A stretch of 64,000 bases of DNA from assembly GCF_965208555.1 (NCBI RefSeq), contig NZ_OZ242342.1, positions 2,108,001 to 2,172,000 of the forward strand, in the 5' to 3' direction. Positions 17,114 through 25,214 of this stretch are shown one piece after another. Both the position numbers and the translations under genes were made by a program. Position 1 is the stretch's first letter; the number at the start of each line of letters is the position of its first letter. This stretch comes from Poriferisodalis sp965208555. Its GTDB lineage: Bacteria; Actinomycetota; Acidimicrobiia; Acidimicrobiales; Poriferisodalaceae. A model generated the notes under the pieces. That model made no database searches. It worked only from the letters and a program-made list of their open reading frames with translations, and was not told where the DNA came from.

Positions 17114-18358
17114 CTATGGCTTCTGCTCGTGCCCGGCTGAGTCGCTGCTGACCGGCGCAGTCAGGCTGGCGTAGATCTCAAGCAGGGCCGTGGCGTGGGC
17201 TTGTGGGCTGAATGCCGCCAGCGGGTCTGTGTGCTGGTCCGGTATGTCTGGGTCTGATTGCAGGGCGGCGGTGAGTGCTGTCGACAACGCTTCGATGTCG
17301 TCGGGCGGGACGAGGCGTCCGTTGGTGCCGTCGGTGATGAACCGGGGTGCGGCGCCGACTGCGGTCGCGACGACGGGGCGACCCGCGGCGACGGCCTCGG
17401 CAACGACCATGCCGAACCCTTCGCGGCGGCTGGGCACGCACACGAGACGCGCGCGGCGGTACCAGTCGCCAATCTCCGACGGCGCCACGGCCCCGGTGAA
17501 CCTTGCGCTCACACCTCGCCGCAGTGCCAGTGCTTCGAGCAGGGCACGATCGGGCCCGTCGCCGACGATGACCAGTTCAGGTCGCTCCGCTGCGGGCATG
17601 AGCGCCACCGCCTCGGTCAGCATATCGAAGCCCTTTTCGGCCATGAGTCGGCCGACCGCGAGCACGGGGCCGTCCGCAGGTGCCGACGTGGGCGCTCCTA
17701 GCCGATCGCTGCACACCGGCATCGACACGACCTCCAGCAGGGGCCCGCTTCTGCGTCCAGCCGCCTCCGCGCTCCGCGGTGGGTGCAGACCGGCTGGCCG
17801 GGGCAAGAGGGATGCCGCCCAGTCGCGCAAATTCTCCGACACGGTGACCACGGCGCCCGCCCGGCGCAGCACTCGACGGCCCAGCCAGCGGTGCACGGCG
17901 TTGGTGGTGACCGCGGCGTCGGAACCGTGCACGTGCACCACGCTCCCAGCTCGGCGTCCAGCCGCAGCGCCAGCAGCGACGGCCACTAGCCCGCAGGGGA
18001 ACCACCAGTGGCCGTGTATGACTGCGGTGTCACCGTTTGCGCGCCGGCGTGCTTGGCGTGCGGCGGCGAAGACGAGCCGGGCGATCATCGGGATTACCCA
18101 CAGTGCCGACAGCCCGGAGAACACCCGGTAGCTCTCGCCCAGCGCTACCCGTGCCTCCACGCTGGCGGGTGCGAACCGCACCCTGCGCACCTCGATGCCG
18201 CCCACCTCGTGGCGGCGGGGCGCGTCGGGATGTGCAGGGCACACCACCGTCACGTGGGCGCCCGCTGCGGCCAGCGCCCGTGCGTGATCGGCCAGGAACG
18301 GCTTGTGGTGATCGTCGAGCGAGGTCGGAAACCCAGGGGCCACCAGCACGACTCGCAC
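17114..18358 (-). CDS. GT4-family glycosyltransferase
   Basis: GT-B fold glycosyltransferase (GT4/GT1 group), probably acting on a lipid or cell-envelope glycan acceptor on the cytoplasmic side. The N-terminal RVVLVAPGFPTSLDDHHKPF and the C-terminal donor-site motif SRREGFGMVVAEAVAAG (the E-x7-E pattern) are diagnostic; VLAVGRLMAEKGFDMLTEA is the classic start of the second domain. The GTG at 18358 gives 414 residues; the frame stays open far upstream but runs through the opposite gene. It is divergently transcribed from a flippase-like gene with 63 bp between the starts, suggesting shared control and a linked envelope role. Confidence 0.85.
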   Translation of the reverse strand: MRVVLVAPGFPTSLDDHHKPFLADHARALAAAGAHVTVVCPAHPDAPRRHEVGGIEVRRVRFAPASVEARVALGESYRVFSGLSALWVIPMIARLVFAAARQARRRANGDTAVIHGHWWFPCGLVAVAAGAAAGRRAGSVVHVHGSDAAVTTNAVHRWLGRRVLRRAGAVVTVSENLRDWAASLLPRPAGLHPPRSAEAAGRRSGPLLEVVSMPVCSDRLGAPTSAPADGPVLAVGRLMAEKGFDMLTEAVALMPAAERPELVIVGDGPDRALLEALALRRGVSARFTGAVAPSEIGDWYRRARLVCVPSRREGFGMVVAEAVAAGRPVVATAVGAAPRFITDGTNGRLVPPDDIEALSTALTAALQSDPDIPDQHTDPLAAFSPQAHATALLEIYASLTAPVSSDSAGHEQKP

Positions 18359-18421
18359 GCACCCAGTTTCGCAGCAGCCCGCTCTCGAACCGTCCGAAAG
18401 GCCGCCAGTACCCTCGGAGAG

Positions 18422-19390
18422 ATGCTGGCGGAGCGTCGATCCGGCGCCGTGGTGCGGTGGCTGCTGGGGCTGGCGACTGCAGCGATGATCGTCTGGCTGG
18501 CGGTTCGCTACTGGGACGACCTGCGCCTTATCGACCTCCAGGTCGACGCCGTGGGGCTGCTGGGCGCCGTCGGGGTGTCGATAACTGCCACCTGGTGCTT
18601 GGCGCTCGGCTGGCGGGAGCTCATCGGCGGTTACGGCACGCCGCTGGCGCCGCGCCCGGCGCTGCGTGTCTGGATGCTGTCCCAGGCAACGCGCTACCTG
18701 CCGACCGGGCTGGTGCCGATCGCGGCCCGGGCCGGCCTGGCTGCTCCTCTGGGTGTGAACCGGGCGGCCGCCGGGGCCTCGGTGATAGTCGAGACCGCCA
18801 CGCTGGTGGGATGGTCGGCAGTGTTCGCGGCGCTGTGGGCACCGGCCGACTGGCTGGGTACGGCGGGTGGCTGGCTCGCCCGCATCGTGCTCGGCCTTGG
18901 TGCCGCGATCGGTCTGGTGACGCTGCCGTGGACGCTGGCGGGTGCCGGGACCTGGTGGCGCCGCATCGACGGCCTGTTGCGGCGGGCGGTTGTCCTGCGA
19001 TGGCTCTCGGGGCGGATGCACCCCGACTCGCTCAGCGCCGAGCGCGCCACCGTATGGCGAGCGACATTCGTCTACGGGCTGGCCGTTGCGCAGCGTCTCA
19101 TGGCCGCAGTGCTGCTTGCCGGCGCGCTGCTCGCCGCCGGTGCCGATGACATCTGGTTGATTGCCGGTGCCACCGCCGCAGGCATCGTCGTGGGCATGGT
19201 CGGGATCACCCCGGCGGGGCTCGGCGTGCGCGAGGTCGTGGTCGCAGCCCTGCTGTCCGAGCGCTTCGGAGTCGGCGACGCAGCCGCGTTCGCCATTGCC
19301 GTGCGCGTGCTGGAATTCGCCCACGAACTGGTGCTGCTGCCGCTCGCCGCGGCGGCCGGCCGAGCTAAGCCGGCACAGACCGCCGGTTGA
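18422..19390 (+). CDS. flippase-like integral membrane protein (LPG synthase transmembrane / UPF0104 family)
   Basis: 322 residues with multiple hydrophobic segments, starting with WLLGLATAAMIVWLAV and including VYGLAVAQRLMAAVLLAGALLAAG. The motif GITPAGLGVREVVVAALL matches the P-x-G-x-G-x-R-E block of the lysylphosphatidylglycerol synthase/flippase transmembrane family. Such proteins move or modify lipid-linked molecules; the actual substrate is unknown. The ATG at 18422 gives a short cytoplasmic lead before the first helix. Its divergent partner is a GT4 glycosyltransferase, so a glycolipid pathway is a reasonable guess. Confidence 0.75.
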   Translation: MLAERRSGAVVRWLLGLATAAMIVWLAVRYWDDLRLIDLQVDAVGLLGAVGVSITATWCLALGWRELIGGYGTPLAPRPALRVWMLSQATRYLPTGLVPIAARAGLAAPLGVNRAAAGASVIVETATLVGWSAVFAALWAPADWLGTAGGWLARIVLGLGAAIGLVTLPWTLAGAGTWWRRIDGLLRRAVVLRWLSGRMHPDSLSAERATVWRATFVYGLAVAQRLMAAVLLAGALLAAGADDIWLIAGATAAGIVVGMVGITPAGLGVREVVVAALLSERFGVGDAAAFAIAVRVLEFAHELVLLPLAAAAGRAKPAQTAG

Positions 19391-19405
19391 GCGAGCCGGC
19401 CGGTC

Positions 19406-20713
19406 TCAGCGGCCTGCCGCAGCAAACCGGATCGGCAGCTCCTTGAGGGGGCGCAGCATGAAGCTGAACTCATGCGGCAGCTCGTCGAGCGGGCGGGAGA
19501 GTTCGATGTCCTCCAAGCGGTCCAGCAGTGCGGTGAACGCGCAGCGAAGCTCGGCCCGCGCCAGCCATGCGCCGACACAGAAGTGGTTGCCCCAGCCGAA
19601 CGCAAGGTGGTCCTTGGCATCCGGGCGCTCGATGTCGAAGGTGTCAGGGTTGTCGAACTTGGCAGGGTCGCGGTTGGCGGCCGCGTACCGCACCATCACG
19701 TTGGCACCCTGCGGGATGTCGGTGCCGGCCACAGTGGCGGGACCGGTGGCGGTGCGCCACAGTCCGGCGACCGGGCTGTCGAAACGCAGACTCTCGTCGA
19801 TGAAATTGTTCAACAGTGACCGGTCGGCCCGCAGCTTGGCCATCTGGTCTGGGTAGCGAAGCAGCAGCCACAGCCCCGTGCCGAGCGCAGCCGTGGTGGT
19901 CTCGAAGCCACCGGTGACGAGCTGGTGCAAGAGATCCTGCAGTTCTTCGTCGGTGAGCGGCTCGTCGATCGCAGTCGAGTTGATGGAGGACGCATCGTCG
20001 TCGAGATGCGCATGGACGAGCCACGAGATGATGTCGTCGGCTGGCTCGGCGCGCCTCGCCGCGAACTCCCGGGCTAGGTGATGCTGCGCTTCGAGCTCGA
20101 CCTCGGCGTACGCGACGGCCTCCTCCGGGGTGAGCACCTTCTGCGCGGTTGCCAGCATCGCATCGGCCCAGCTCTTGAACGTCGGATACTCCGACGCATC
20201 CAGCCCGAGCTGCTCGCAGATGATGATTCCCGGCAGCGGCAGAGCGAAGTCGGCCACGAACTCGCACTCGCCGGCGTCGATAAAGCCGTCGATCAGCTCG
20301 TGGCACAGCTCGTTGATGCGCGGCACGAGCGACTCCATCCGCTTTGCGGTGAAGGCACGGCTCACCAGGCGGCGGTAGTGCGTGTGCACCGGGGGATCGG
20401 TTCGCTGCAGCGTCTGTGCCCGCACCCAGCCGCGCTCGGCGAACACCGCAGCCGACGCCCGGCTGGCCTCGCTGGCGCGGCGCGCGGTGCCGGTTGGATC
20501 ATTGGAGAACGTGCCCGGGTTGGTCAGCACCGACTTCGCGTCGTCGAAGCGCGTGACCATGTACAGGTCGTTCTCGGGCAGGCGGTGAACGGGGCACTGC
20601 TCCCGCATGGCGGCGTACGTGTCAAACGGGTCGTCCTGGACCGCCGGGTCCAGGAAGCTGCCGATCGGCGCCGATGTGTCGCGTGCGGTCCCGTGTCCGG
20701 GTGAGTCGTTCAT
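19406..20713 (-). CDS. cytochrome P450
   Basis: Soluble bacterial P450 monooxygenase, 435 residues. The heme-binding loop FGWGNHFCVG carries the thiolate Cys379, the I-helix is TGGFETTT (267-274), and the ExxR pair is Glu307/Arg310. The I-helix has Phe-Glu in place of the usual acid-Thr pair, so O2 activation relies on Glu271-Thr272. It lies 21 bp after a phosphotransferase gene on the same strand and is probably the second gene of that operon. The redox partner is not adjacent. This is the left border of the catabolic region. Confidence 0.95.
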   Translation of the reverse strand: MNDSPGHGTARDTSAPIGSFLDPAVQDDPFDTYAAMREQCPVHRLPENDLYMVTRFDDAKSVLTNPGTFSNDPTGTARRASEASRASAAVFAERGWVRAQTLQRTDPPVHTHYRRLVSRAFTAKRMESLVPRINELCHELIDGFIDAGECEFVADFALPLPGIIICEQLGLDASEYPTFKSWADAMLATAQKVLTPEEAVAYAEVELEAQHHLAREFAARRAEPADDIISWLVHAHLDDDASSINSTAIDEPLTDEELQDLLHQLVTGGFETTTAALGTGLWLLLRYPDQMAKLRADRSLLNNFIDESLRFDSPVAGLWRTATGPATVAGTDIPQGANVMVRYAAANRDPAKFDNPDTFDIERPDAKDHLAFGWGNHFCVGAWLARAELRCAFTALLDRLEDIELSRPLDELPHEFSFMLRPLKELPIRFAAAGR

Positions 20714-20734
20714 GTTCCAGCCCCGTTCCGCACG

Positions 20735-21832
20735 CTAGATCAGCTCGTCGAGATTCTCCCAAGACTGCAGGTCCTCGACAGCTTGGAAGGGGCGCATCGT
20801 CATCGCATCGAGCAGCGCGCGCCCGCGCTCGTTGCCGGGATCGAGGTCCGCGATCACGGTGAGTGCCCATGCCTGCTGCAACAGGCAGTACCGGTAGTCG
20901 CGCCAGCAGCGCTCGAACGTGTAGTCGGCGCCGACGCCCTTGGCCAGCAGCTGAGCGTGGTACCCGCGCACCAGGTCGTCCTCCCACGCGCGGCGATTCT
21001 CCGTGGTGATCGAGGCGCCGAGGAAGTTGGCGATGTCCCACACACCCACGTGGCGCGTGCAGAGCTGGAAGTCCAGCACCGTGGTGACACCGTCGCCGGC
21101 GGAACCGCCGAACAGGTAGTTGTCAGCGCGGCAGTCGGTGTGGGTGAACGTGGCGTTGCCCTGATCGGCCCACCAATCGAGCAGCTGGCCGTAGCGGGAG
21201 GTGATCTCTGGCATGCACTCCAGCACTCGCCCCGGGAGCCTGCCGTCCCAGCGCGCAACGAAGCCGTCCCACAGAGCGGCCTGGATTGCGGCTGCGCCCT
21301 TGTACAGGTCGTTGTTCATCGGCGGCAGCCAGTCCAGCGCGTACAGCTCGTCGGATTCCCAGAAGCGGGCGTGCAGCGTCGACATCGACTCGATCACCCG
21401 CTCGCAGTCGGCCCGGCTCGCCCCGTCGAGCTGATCGACCATCCGCGCCTCAGTCACCTCCTCGAGCAGCAGCACGAACGGGACACCCCCCGGTGCCATG
21501 TCGGCTGCGTAGCAGTGCGGCACACGCATGGTGACCTGCGAGGCGATCTGGTTGTAGAAGTTGATCTCCCGCACGTAGAAGCCCATGGCCTGGGACAGGG
21601 CGATGTTCTCAGGAAACGCCGACTGGCACTTGGCGATGAGCGTGGCCGGTCCGCTGTGGCCCGAGGCGTAGGTCAGCTTCAGTCGCGCCAGCTCGCCCAA
21701 GATCCCGACGCCCACCCCGAGCGGCTCTCGTTCCATGCCCACGATCGTCCCGACGTCAGAGTCGTCGGCCAGCCGCTCGTTCAGCCAGTCGACGGAGATG
21801 TCGGAGGTACTGGCGGGAATCTCGTTGTGCAT
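20735..21832 (-). CDS. APH/ecdysteroid-kinase-like phosphotransferase
   Basis: 365 residues with an aminoglycoside-phosphotransferase-like fold. The Brenner motif THTDCRADNYLF supplies the catalytic Asp and metal-binding Asn, and VLDFQLC takes the place of the DFG/DxD metal site. LLLEEVTEARMVDQ is the hinge region. The family phosphorylates small hydroxylated or lipophilic molecules; it is not evidence for antibiotic resistance here. It precedes a P450 by 21 bp. A paralogue with the same layout lies at 38443-39522, next to an acyl-CoA ligase. Confidence 0.8.
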   Translation of the reverse strand: MHNEIPASTSDISVDWLNERLADDSDVGTIVGMEREPLGVGVGILGELARLKLTYASGHSGPATLIAKCQSAFPENIALSQAMGFYVREINFYNQIASQVTMRVPHCYAADMAPGGVPFVLLLEEVTEARMVDQLDGASRADCERVIESMSTLHARFWESDELYALDWLPPMNNDLYKGAAAIQAALWDGFVARWDGRLPGRVLECMPEITSRYGQLLDWWADQGNATFTHTDCRADNYLFGGSAGDGVTTVLDFQLCTRHVGVWDIANFLGASITTENRRAWEDDLVRGYHAQLLAKGVGADYTFERCWRDYRYCLLQQAWALTVIADLDPGNERGRALLDAMTMRPFQAVEDLQSWENLDELI

Positions 21833-21893
21833 CGCCAGAATCTAGGCGGCCCGAAATCCAGGCGGCAATGATGCTTACACAGGGAGAAACCAC

Positions 21894-22337
21894 ATGAAGA
21901 ACGCACCGACCCGAGATCCCATCGCTGAGTTGGTCCACCTCTACGCCGACGCGGTGGTGCACTTCGACGGCGATCAATGGGGTTCGACGTGGGCACCCGA
22001 CGCGCACTGGGACCTCGGAAAGGGCCGCCGGCTGGACGGCCGCGAGGCCATCGTGGAGTTCTGGCACGGCGCCATGAGCAGCTTCTCAGCGGTGGTGCAG
22101 ATGGTGCTGAACGGCACATACGAGCTGGATGCCGAAGCGGGCACCGGCACCGGCCGCTGGTACATCGCCGAGCACTTCCAGCGTGCCGGCGGCGAGAAGG
22201 GCAAGCTCCTCGCTCACTACGACGACGCGTATGTCCTCACCGATGAGGGCTGGAGGTTCGCCAGCCGGGAGCTGACCATTCACTACGGCGGACCGCAGGA
22301 TCTCTCCGCCCCGTTCTTGAACGCCTGGGCAGAGTGA
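21894..22337 (+). CDS. SnoaL/NTF2-like protein
   Basis: 147-residue cone-fold protein. LVHLYADAVVHFDGDQW and GREAIVEFWHGAM followed by ALLAHYDD-like strands and GWRFASRELTIHY match the SnoaL_4/NTF2 superfamily, which includes cyclases, isomerases, dehydratases and dioxygenase small subunits. No catalytic assignment is possible. AGGGAG lies upstream of the ATG. It is divergent from the kinase-P450 pair with ~60 bp between, and converges on the PPOX-like gene 4 bp after its stop. Confidence 0.8.
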   Translation: MKNAPTRDPIAELVHLYADAVVHFDGDQWGSTWAPDAHWDLGKGRRLDGREAIVEFWHGAMSSFSAVVQMVLNGTYELDAEAGTGTGRWYIAEHFQRAGGEKGKLLAHYDDAYVLTDEGWRFASRELTIHYGGPQDLSAPFLNAWAE

Positions 22338-22341
22338 TCCG

Positions 22342-22920
22342 CTAGCTGTCCGGCGTGCGCACCTGAGACGTCGTGCGCCCGGCGGGGGAGTTCTTGAACA
22401 TCTGCTCTGAGTCGAATCCGATGCGCAGGTCGGGCTCGATCTCGATGATGACCCGCCCGTCGGTGTCGAGGTGCGAACAGAACGCCGCCTGCGCTGCATC
22501 GTCGCCGGGACGCACCCGCGCCGCCAGCGCGGGGTAGAACCACGCCTTGGTCGTGTCGTCGTCGCGCACGGTGGCGGTGCCCTTGTAGGTGACCGTCTGG
22601 CTGATGCCGATGTCGGTGCCGCGGCTGGTGATGGCCAGCGCCACACGCGGTCGGGCGATCACGGCGGGCACCCGTTTGCGCTGACGTGTGCAGGTGATCC
22701 AGAAACGCCCCTCGTGCAGCACGAAGTTCATGATCACGCCGACCGGCTCGCCGGCGCTATTCGTCCACATGAACGTGCACTCCGTCTGGGCGTCGAGCAG
22801 TCGCTGCTCGCGTTTCTCGGACAGCGTGAAGATCGACACGTCCTCGTAGCTGTCGACGTAGTCAGCGCCGTTCTCATCCTCGCCGGCAGCGTGGCCACCG
22901 GCAGCGTCCGGTGCGCTCAT
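22342..22920 (-). CDS. pyridoxamine 5'-phosphate oxidase-like (split-barrel flavin) protein
   Basis: 192 residues of the PPOX-like split barrel: CTFMWTNSAGEPVGVIMNF, a central RFWITCTRQRKRVPAV strand pair and VALAITSRGTD. These folds bind FMN or F420 and serve in oxidoreduction of diverse substrates. I chose the ATG at 22920 because it overlaps the preceding stop by one base (TGATG); a start nine codons upstream is possible. It follows the candidate selenoprotein gene in the same operon. A paralogue at 54614-55159 keeps the same motifs and precedes an LLM oxidoreductase. Confidence 0.75.
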   Translation of the reverse strand: MSAPDAAGGHAAGEDENGADYVDSYEDVSIFTLSEKREQRLLDAQTECTFMWTNSAGEPVGVIMNFVLHEGRFWITCTRQRKRVPAVIARPRVALAITSRGTDIGISQTVTYKGTATVRDDDTTKAWFYPALAARVRPGDDAAQAAFCSHLDTDGRVIIEIEPDLRIGFDSEQMFKNSPAGRTTSQVRTPDS

Positions 22921-23423
22921 CAATGCTGCGCTGGCTCTCGGCTCCACAGCACGTCGAAATCCACGGCGACATCCAGCACTTGCAGCGCGCGGCCGATCCC
23001 GGTGCAGAAGCCGGCGGTCACCGTGAGCTCGAGCAGTTCCTTCTCAGAGAAGTGCTCGCTCGCTCGGGCCCAGAACTCGTCGTCGATGGTGGTGTGGTCG
23101 ATCGCGAAGCGCTCGCCGAACTCGATAGCGAGCTTCTCCCGTGCCGAAAACTCGTCGACCTCGTAGTAGCGGTCGACGGAGTTGTACAGGTCGTCGTCCA
23201 TGCCCTGCTGCATCGCCGATGCAGCCCGAGTGTTCAGTCAGACGTGGCACCGGTTGAGCTGGGCGATCCTCATGCGCATCGCCTCGCGCTCGCGGATCGG
23301 CAGGCTGCACTGCTCGTACACCGCAGCGCTCATGGCGTGCAGTCCCTCGCCGAGGTGCGGCGCCACGTTCCACAGCCGCGATGCCTCCTTGCCCTTTCCA
23401 TCAGGAACTTCGATGCGCGCCAT
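22920..23423 (-). CDS. carboxymuconolactone decarboxylase/AhpD-like protein with in-frame TGA at the CxxC motif (candidate CxxU selenoprotein)
   Basis: Read through a single TGA (23238-23240), this frame encodes 167 residues, the usual family size. The first part runs from the ATG at 23423 to LNRCHV. The TGA then falls at residue 62, and LNTRAASAM continues in the same frame to ELLELTVTAGFCTGIGRA and the end. AhpD/CMD enzymes use a Glu-x11-Cys-x2-Cys redox site; here Glu47-x11-Cys59-x2-TGA62 fits exactly, so selenocysteine would complete a CxxU site. The proton-relay His of AhpD is Arg66 here. A hairpin starts 12 nt after the TGA. The likely role is a thiol/selenol peroxidase or peroxide-linked oxidoreductase. 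Sec insertion genes are not in the window. The alternatives are a nonsense mutation or sequencing error. The real stop is also TGA and overlaps the PPOX start. Confidence 0.75.
23207..23240 (-). promoter_or_regulatory. candidate bacterial SECIS element directly after the in-frame TGA
   Basis: On the transcript, the TGA (23238-23240) is followed by 12 nt, then GCUGCAUC (23225-23218), the loop GGC (23217-23215) and GAUGCAGC (23214-23207). The stem is 8 bp and perfect, and two more pairs can form beyond a 2x2 internal loop. A short apical loop starting with G, about 20 nt after the UGA, matches the described bacterial SECIS pattern recognised by SelB. A similar GCATC-GCN-GATGC palindrome occurs in alr, so chance or a repeat family must be considered. 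Confidence 0.6.
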
Positions 23424-23525
23424 GGCTCCTCCGACTCGGTGGTCTGCTGACCTGTTCAAACTAGCTTTCCGCCCCGTGACGAGTCTCCCGCAGGCGGGGC
23501 CGACGGCCGCAGCGAGCAACACCTG

Positions 23526-25106
23526 ATGCCTGCGTTCGCCAAGGCAGCCGCCGCCACGGATCCGACCGGGTTCGCTCTCGTCGACCCGAACGGCGTGATG
23601 ACCTGGACGCAGGTGGACCTTGCGTTGAATCGCTGCGCGCAGGCGCTGCTGGCAACCGATCTCGGCCCGCGCCGGCGCATCGCCGTGTTCGCAGAAAACG
23701 CGGCCGAGGTGGCACTGGCCCACTTGGGCGGCCTGCTGGCCGGCTGCTCGTCCGTGCCGGTGAACTTCCATCTCAACGCCGCCGAGGCTGCCTACATCCT
23801 CAGCGACTCTGAGACCGAGGTGCTCTTCGTCGGCCCGTCCACTGCCGAACGGGGGCTGAGCGCAGCCCGCACGGCAGGGGTCAGCCACGTCGTCGGGTGG
23901 GGCTGCGACGGGCTGGACGGTGCGCTGCGGCGCAGCATCACACCCTGGGAGGAGTTCCTCGCCGACGCCGACGATGCGGACCCGCCCGACGAGATCACGC
24001 CGCTGCCGAACCTGCTCTACACCTCCGGCACCACCGGCCGGCCCAAGGGCACCGAGCTGCCGCCGACCATGTTCGCCGGCGGCACCAACATGAGCGAGCA
24101 CCTGGCGGCCCTGGCCACCGGGCGCTTCGCGGGCTCGGGCACGCACCTGGTGGTGGGGCCGATGTACCACACGGGGCCGCTGTCGGGGATGCGCCTGCTG
24201 GCCACCGGCACCCCGTCGGTGATCCTGGGACGGTTCGACGCCGAGGCCACGCTCGCGGCCATCGACCGCTACCGCACGGGCAGCTCGGTGATGGTTCCCA
24301 CCCACTTCGTGCGGCTGCTGGCGCTGCCGCCCGACGTCAGAGACCGGTACGACGTCAGCTCGATGCAGACGGTGGCCCATACAGGGGCGAGCTGCCCGGT
24401 CGACGTCAAGCGGGCGATGATCGCCTGGTGGGGCCCGGTGTTCTCCGAGGCCTATGGCGCCACCGAAGTGGGCACCGTGTGCTCGATCACGAGCGAGGAG
24501 TGGCTGGAGCATCCCGGATCGGTGGGCCGGCCGATCGGGCCGTTCTCCGCGCTGGTGCTCGACGAGGCAGGAAACGAGCTGGCTGCCGGCACCGAGGGCC
24601 GCCTGTACTTCCGTGACGCCACCGGGCGCGGGATGATCTACCCGAACGATCCCGAAAAGACCGCGGCGTCCAACCCCGAGCCCGGTCTGTTCACGCTGGG
24701 CGAGATCGGGCGCATCGACGACGACGGGTACGTCTACATCACCGACCGATTCAGCGACATGGTCGTCAGCGGGGGAGCCAACATCTACCCCGCTGAGGCT
24801 GAGCAGCTGCTGGCGGAACACCCGAAGGTCGCCGATGTGGCGTGCATCGGCGTGCCTCATCCCGAGATGGGCGAGGAGCTTCGGGCACTGATCGTTCCGG
24901 AGCAGACGACGCATGCTTCCGGCAGCGACTCTGATACGGGTGAACTTGCAGGCGAGCTTGCCGGGTGGCTGCGCGAGCGCTTGACGCCGATGAAGTGCCC
25001 CCGCAGCTATGTGCTGGTGGGCGATCTGCTGCGCAACACGATGGGCAAGATCAACAAGCGACGGCTGCGCGAGGCATATCTGGCAGGCGAGCTGCCGTTC
25101 CCCTGA
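23526..25106 (+). CDS. AMP-dependent acyl-CoA synthetase/ligase
   Basis: Activates a carboxylic acid as an acyl-AMP and then a CoA thioester, cytosolic. 526 residues. The P-loop is LLYTSGTTGRPKGTE, the A5 motif is EAYGATEVG, and GEIGRIDDDGYVYITDR and SGGANIYPAEAE are A7/A8. The catalytic lysine is in NTMGKINKRRLRE at the C-terminus. It is divergent from the candidate selenoprotein gene (102 bp between starts) and 108 bp upstream of a Rieske oxygenase gene. The substrate is unknown; the context suggests an oxidised cyclic or aliphatic acid. Confidence 0.9.
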   Translation: MPAFAKAAAATDPTGFALVDPNGVMTWTQVDLALNRCAQALLATDLGPRRRIAVFAENAAEVALAHLGGLLAGCSSVPVNFHLNAAEAAYILSDSETEVLFVGPSTAERGLSAARTAGVSHVVGWGCDGLDGALRRSITPWEEFLADADDADPPDEITPLPNLLYTSGTTGRPKGTELPPTMFAGGTNMSEHLAALATGRFAGSGTHLVVGPMYHTGPLSGMRLLATGTPSVILGRFDAEATLAAIDRYRTGSSVMVPTHFVRLLALPPDVRDRYDVSSMQTVAHTGASCPVDVKRAMIAWWGPVFSEAYGATEVGTVCSITSEEWLEHPGSVGRPIGPFSALVLDEAGNELAAGTEGRLYFRDATGRGMIYPNDPEKTAASNPEPGLFTLGEIGRIDDDGYVYITDRFSDMVVSGGANIYPAEAEQLLAEHPKVADVACIGVPHPEMGEELRALIVPEQTTHASGSDSDTGELAGELAGWLRERLTPMKCPRSYVLVGDLLRNTMGKINKRRLREAYLAGELPFP

Positions 25107-25214
25107 CGCCCGCAGGTCGAGCGTTCAGGGGCGATTCTCGACGTCGCCGCGTTACTGTCAATACCGCGGAGCTGGCAGAACACCAGTTGAGCCGGCCGAG
25201 GGAGGGCAGCACTC

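Noticed and set aside
20735..21832. Antibiotic-resistance kinase
   Set aside because: The APH fold is present, but the DFQ metal strand and the context match small-molecule or ecdysteroid-like kinases; nothing points to aminoglycoside substrates.
23044..23423. Explaining the split CMD/AhpD-like gene by a frameshift
   Set aside because: The sequence on both sides of the TGA is in the same frame, and the joined protein aligns with the family without an insertion or deletion. A substitution to TGA or Sec recoding are the only simple explanations.
23238..24914. 558-codon open frame on the - strand running into the selenoprotein candidate
   Set aside because: Only its last 61 codons (from 23423) are real. 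The rest is antisense to the acyl-CoA ligase and has no family motifs.
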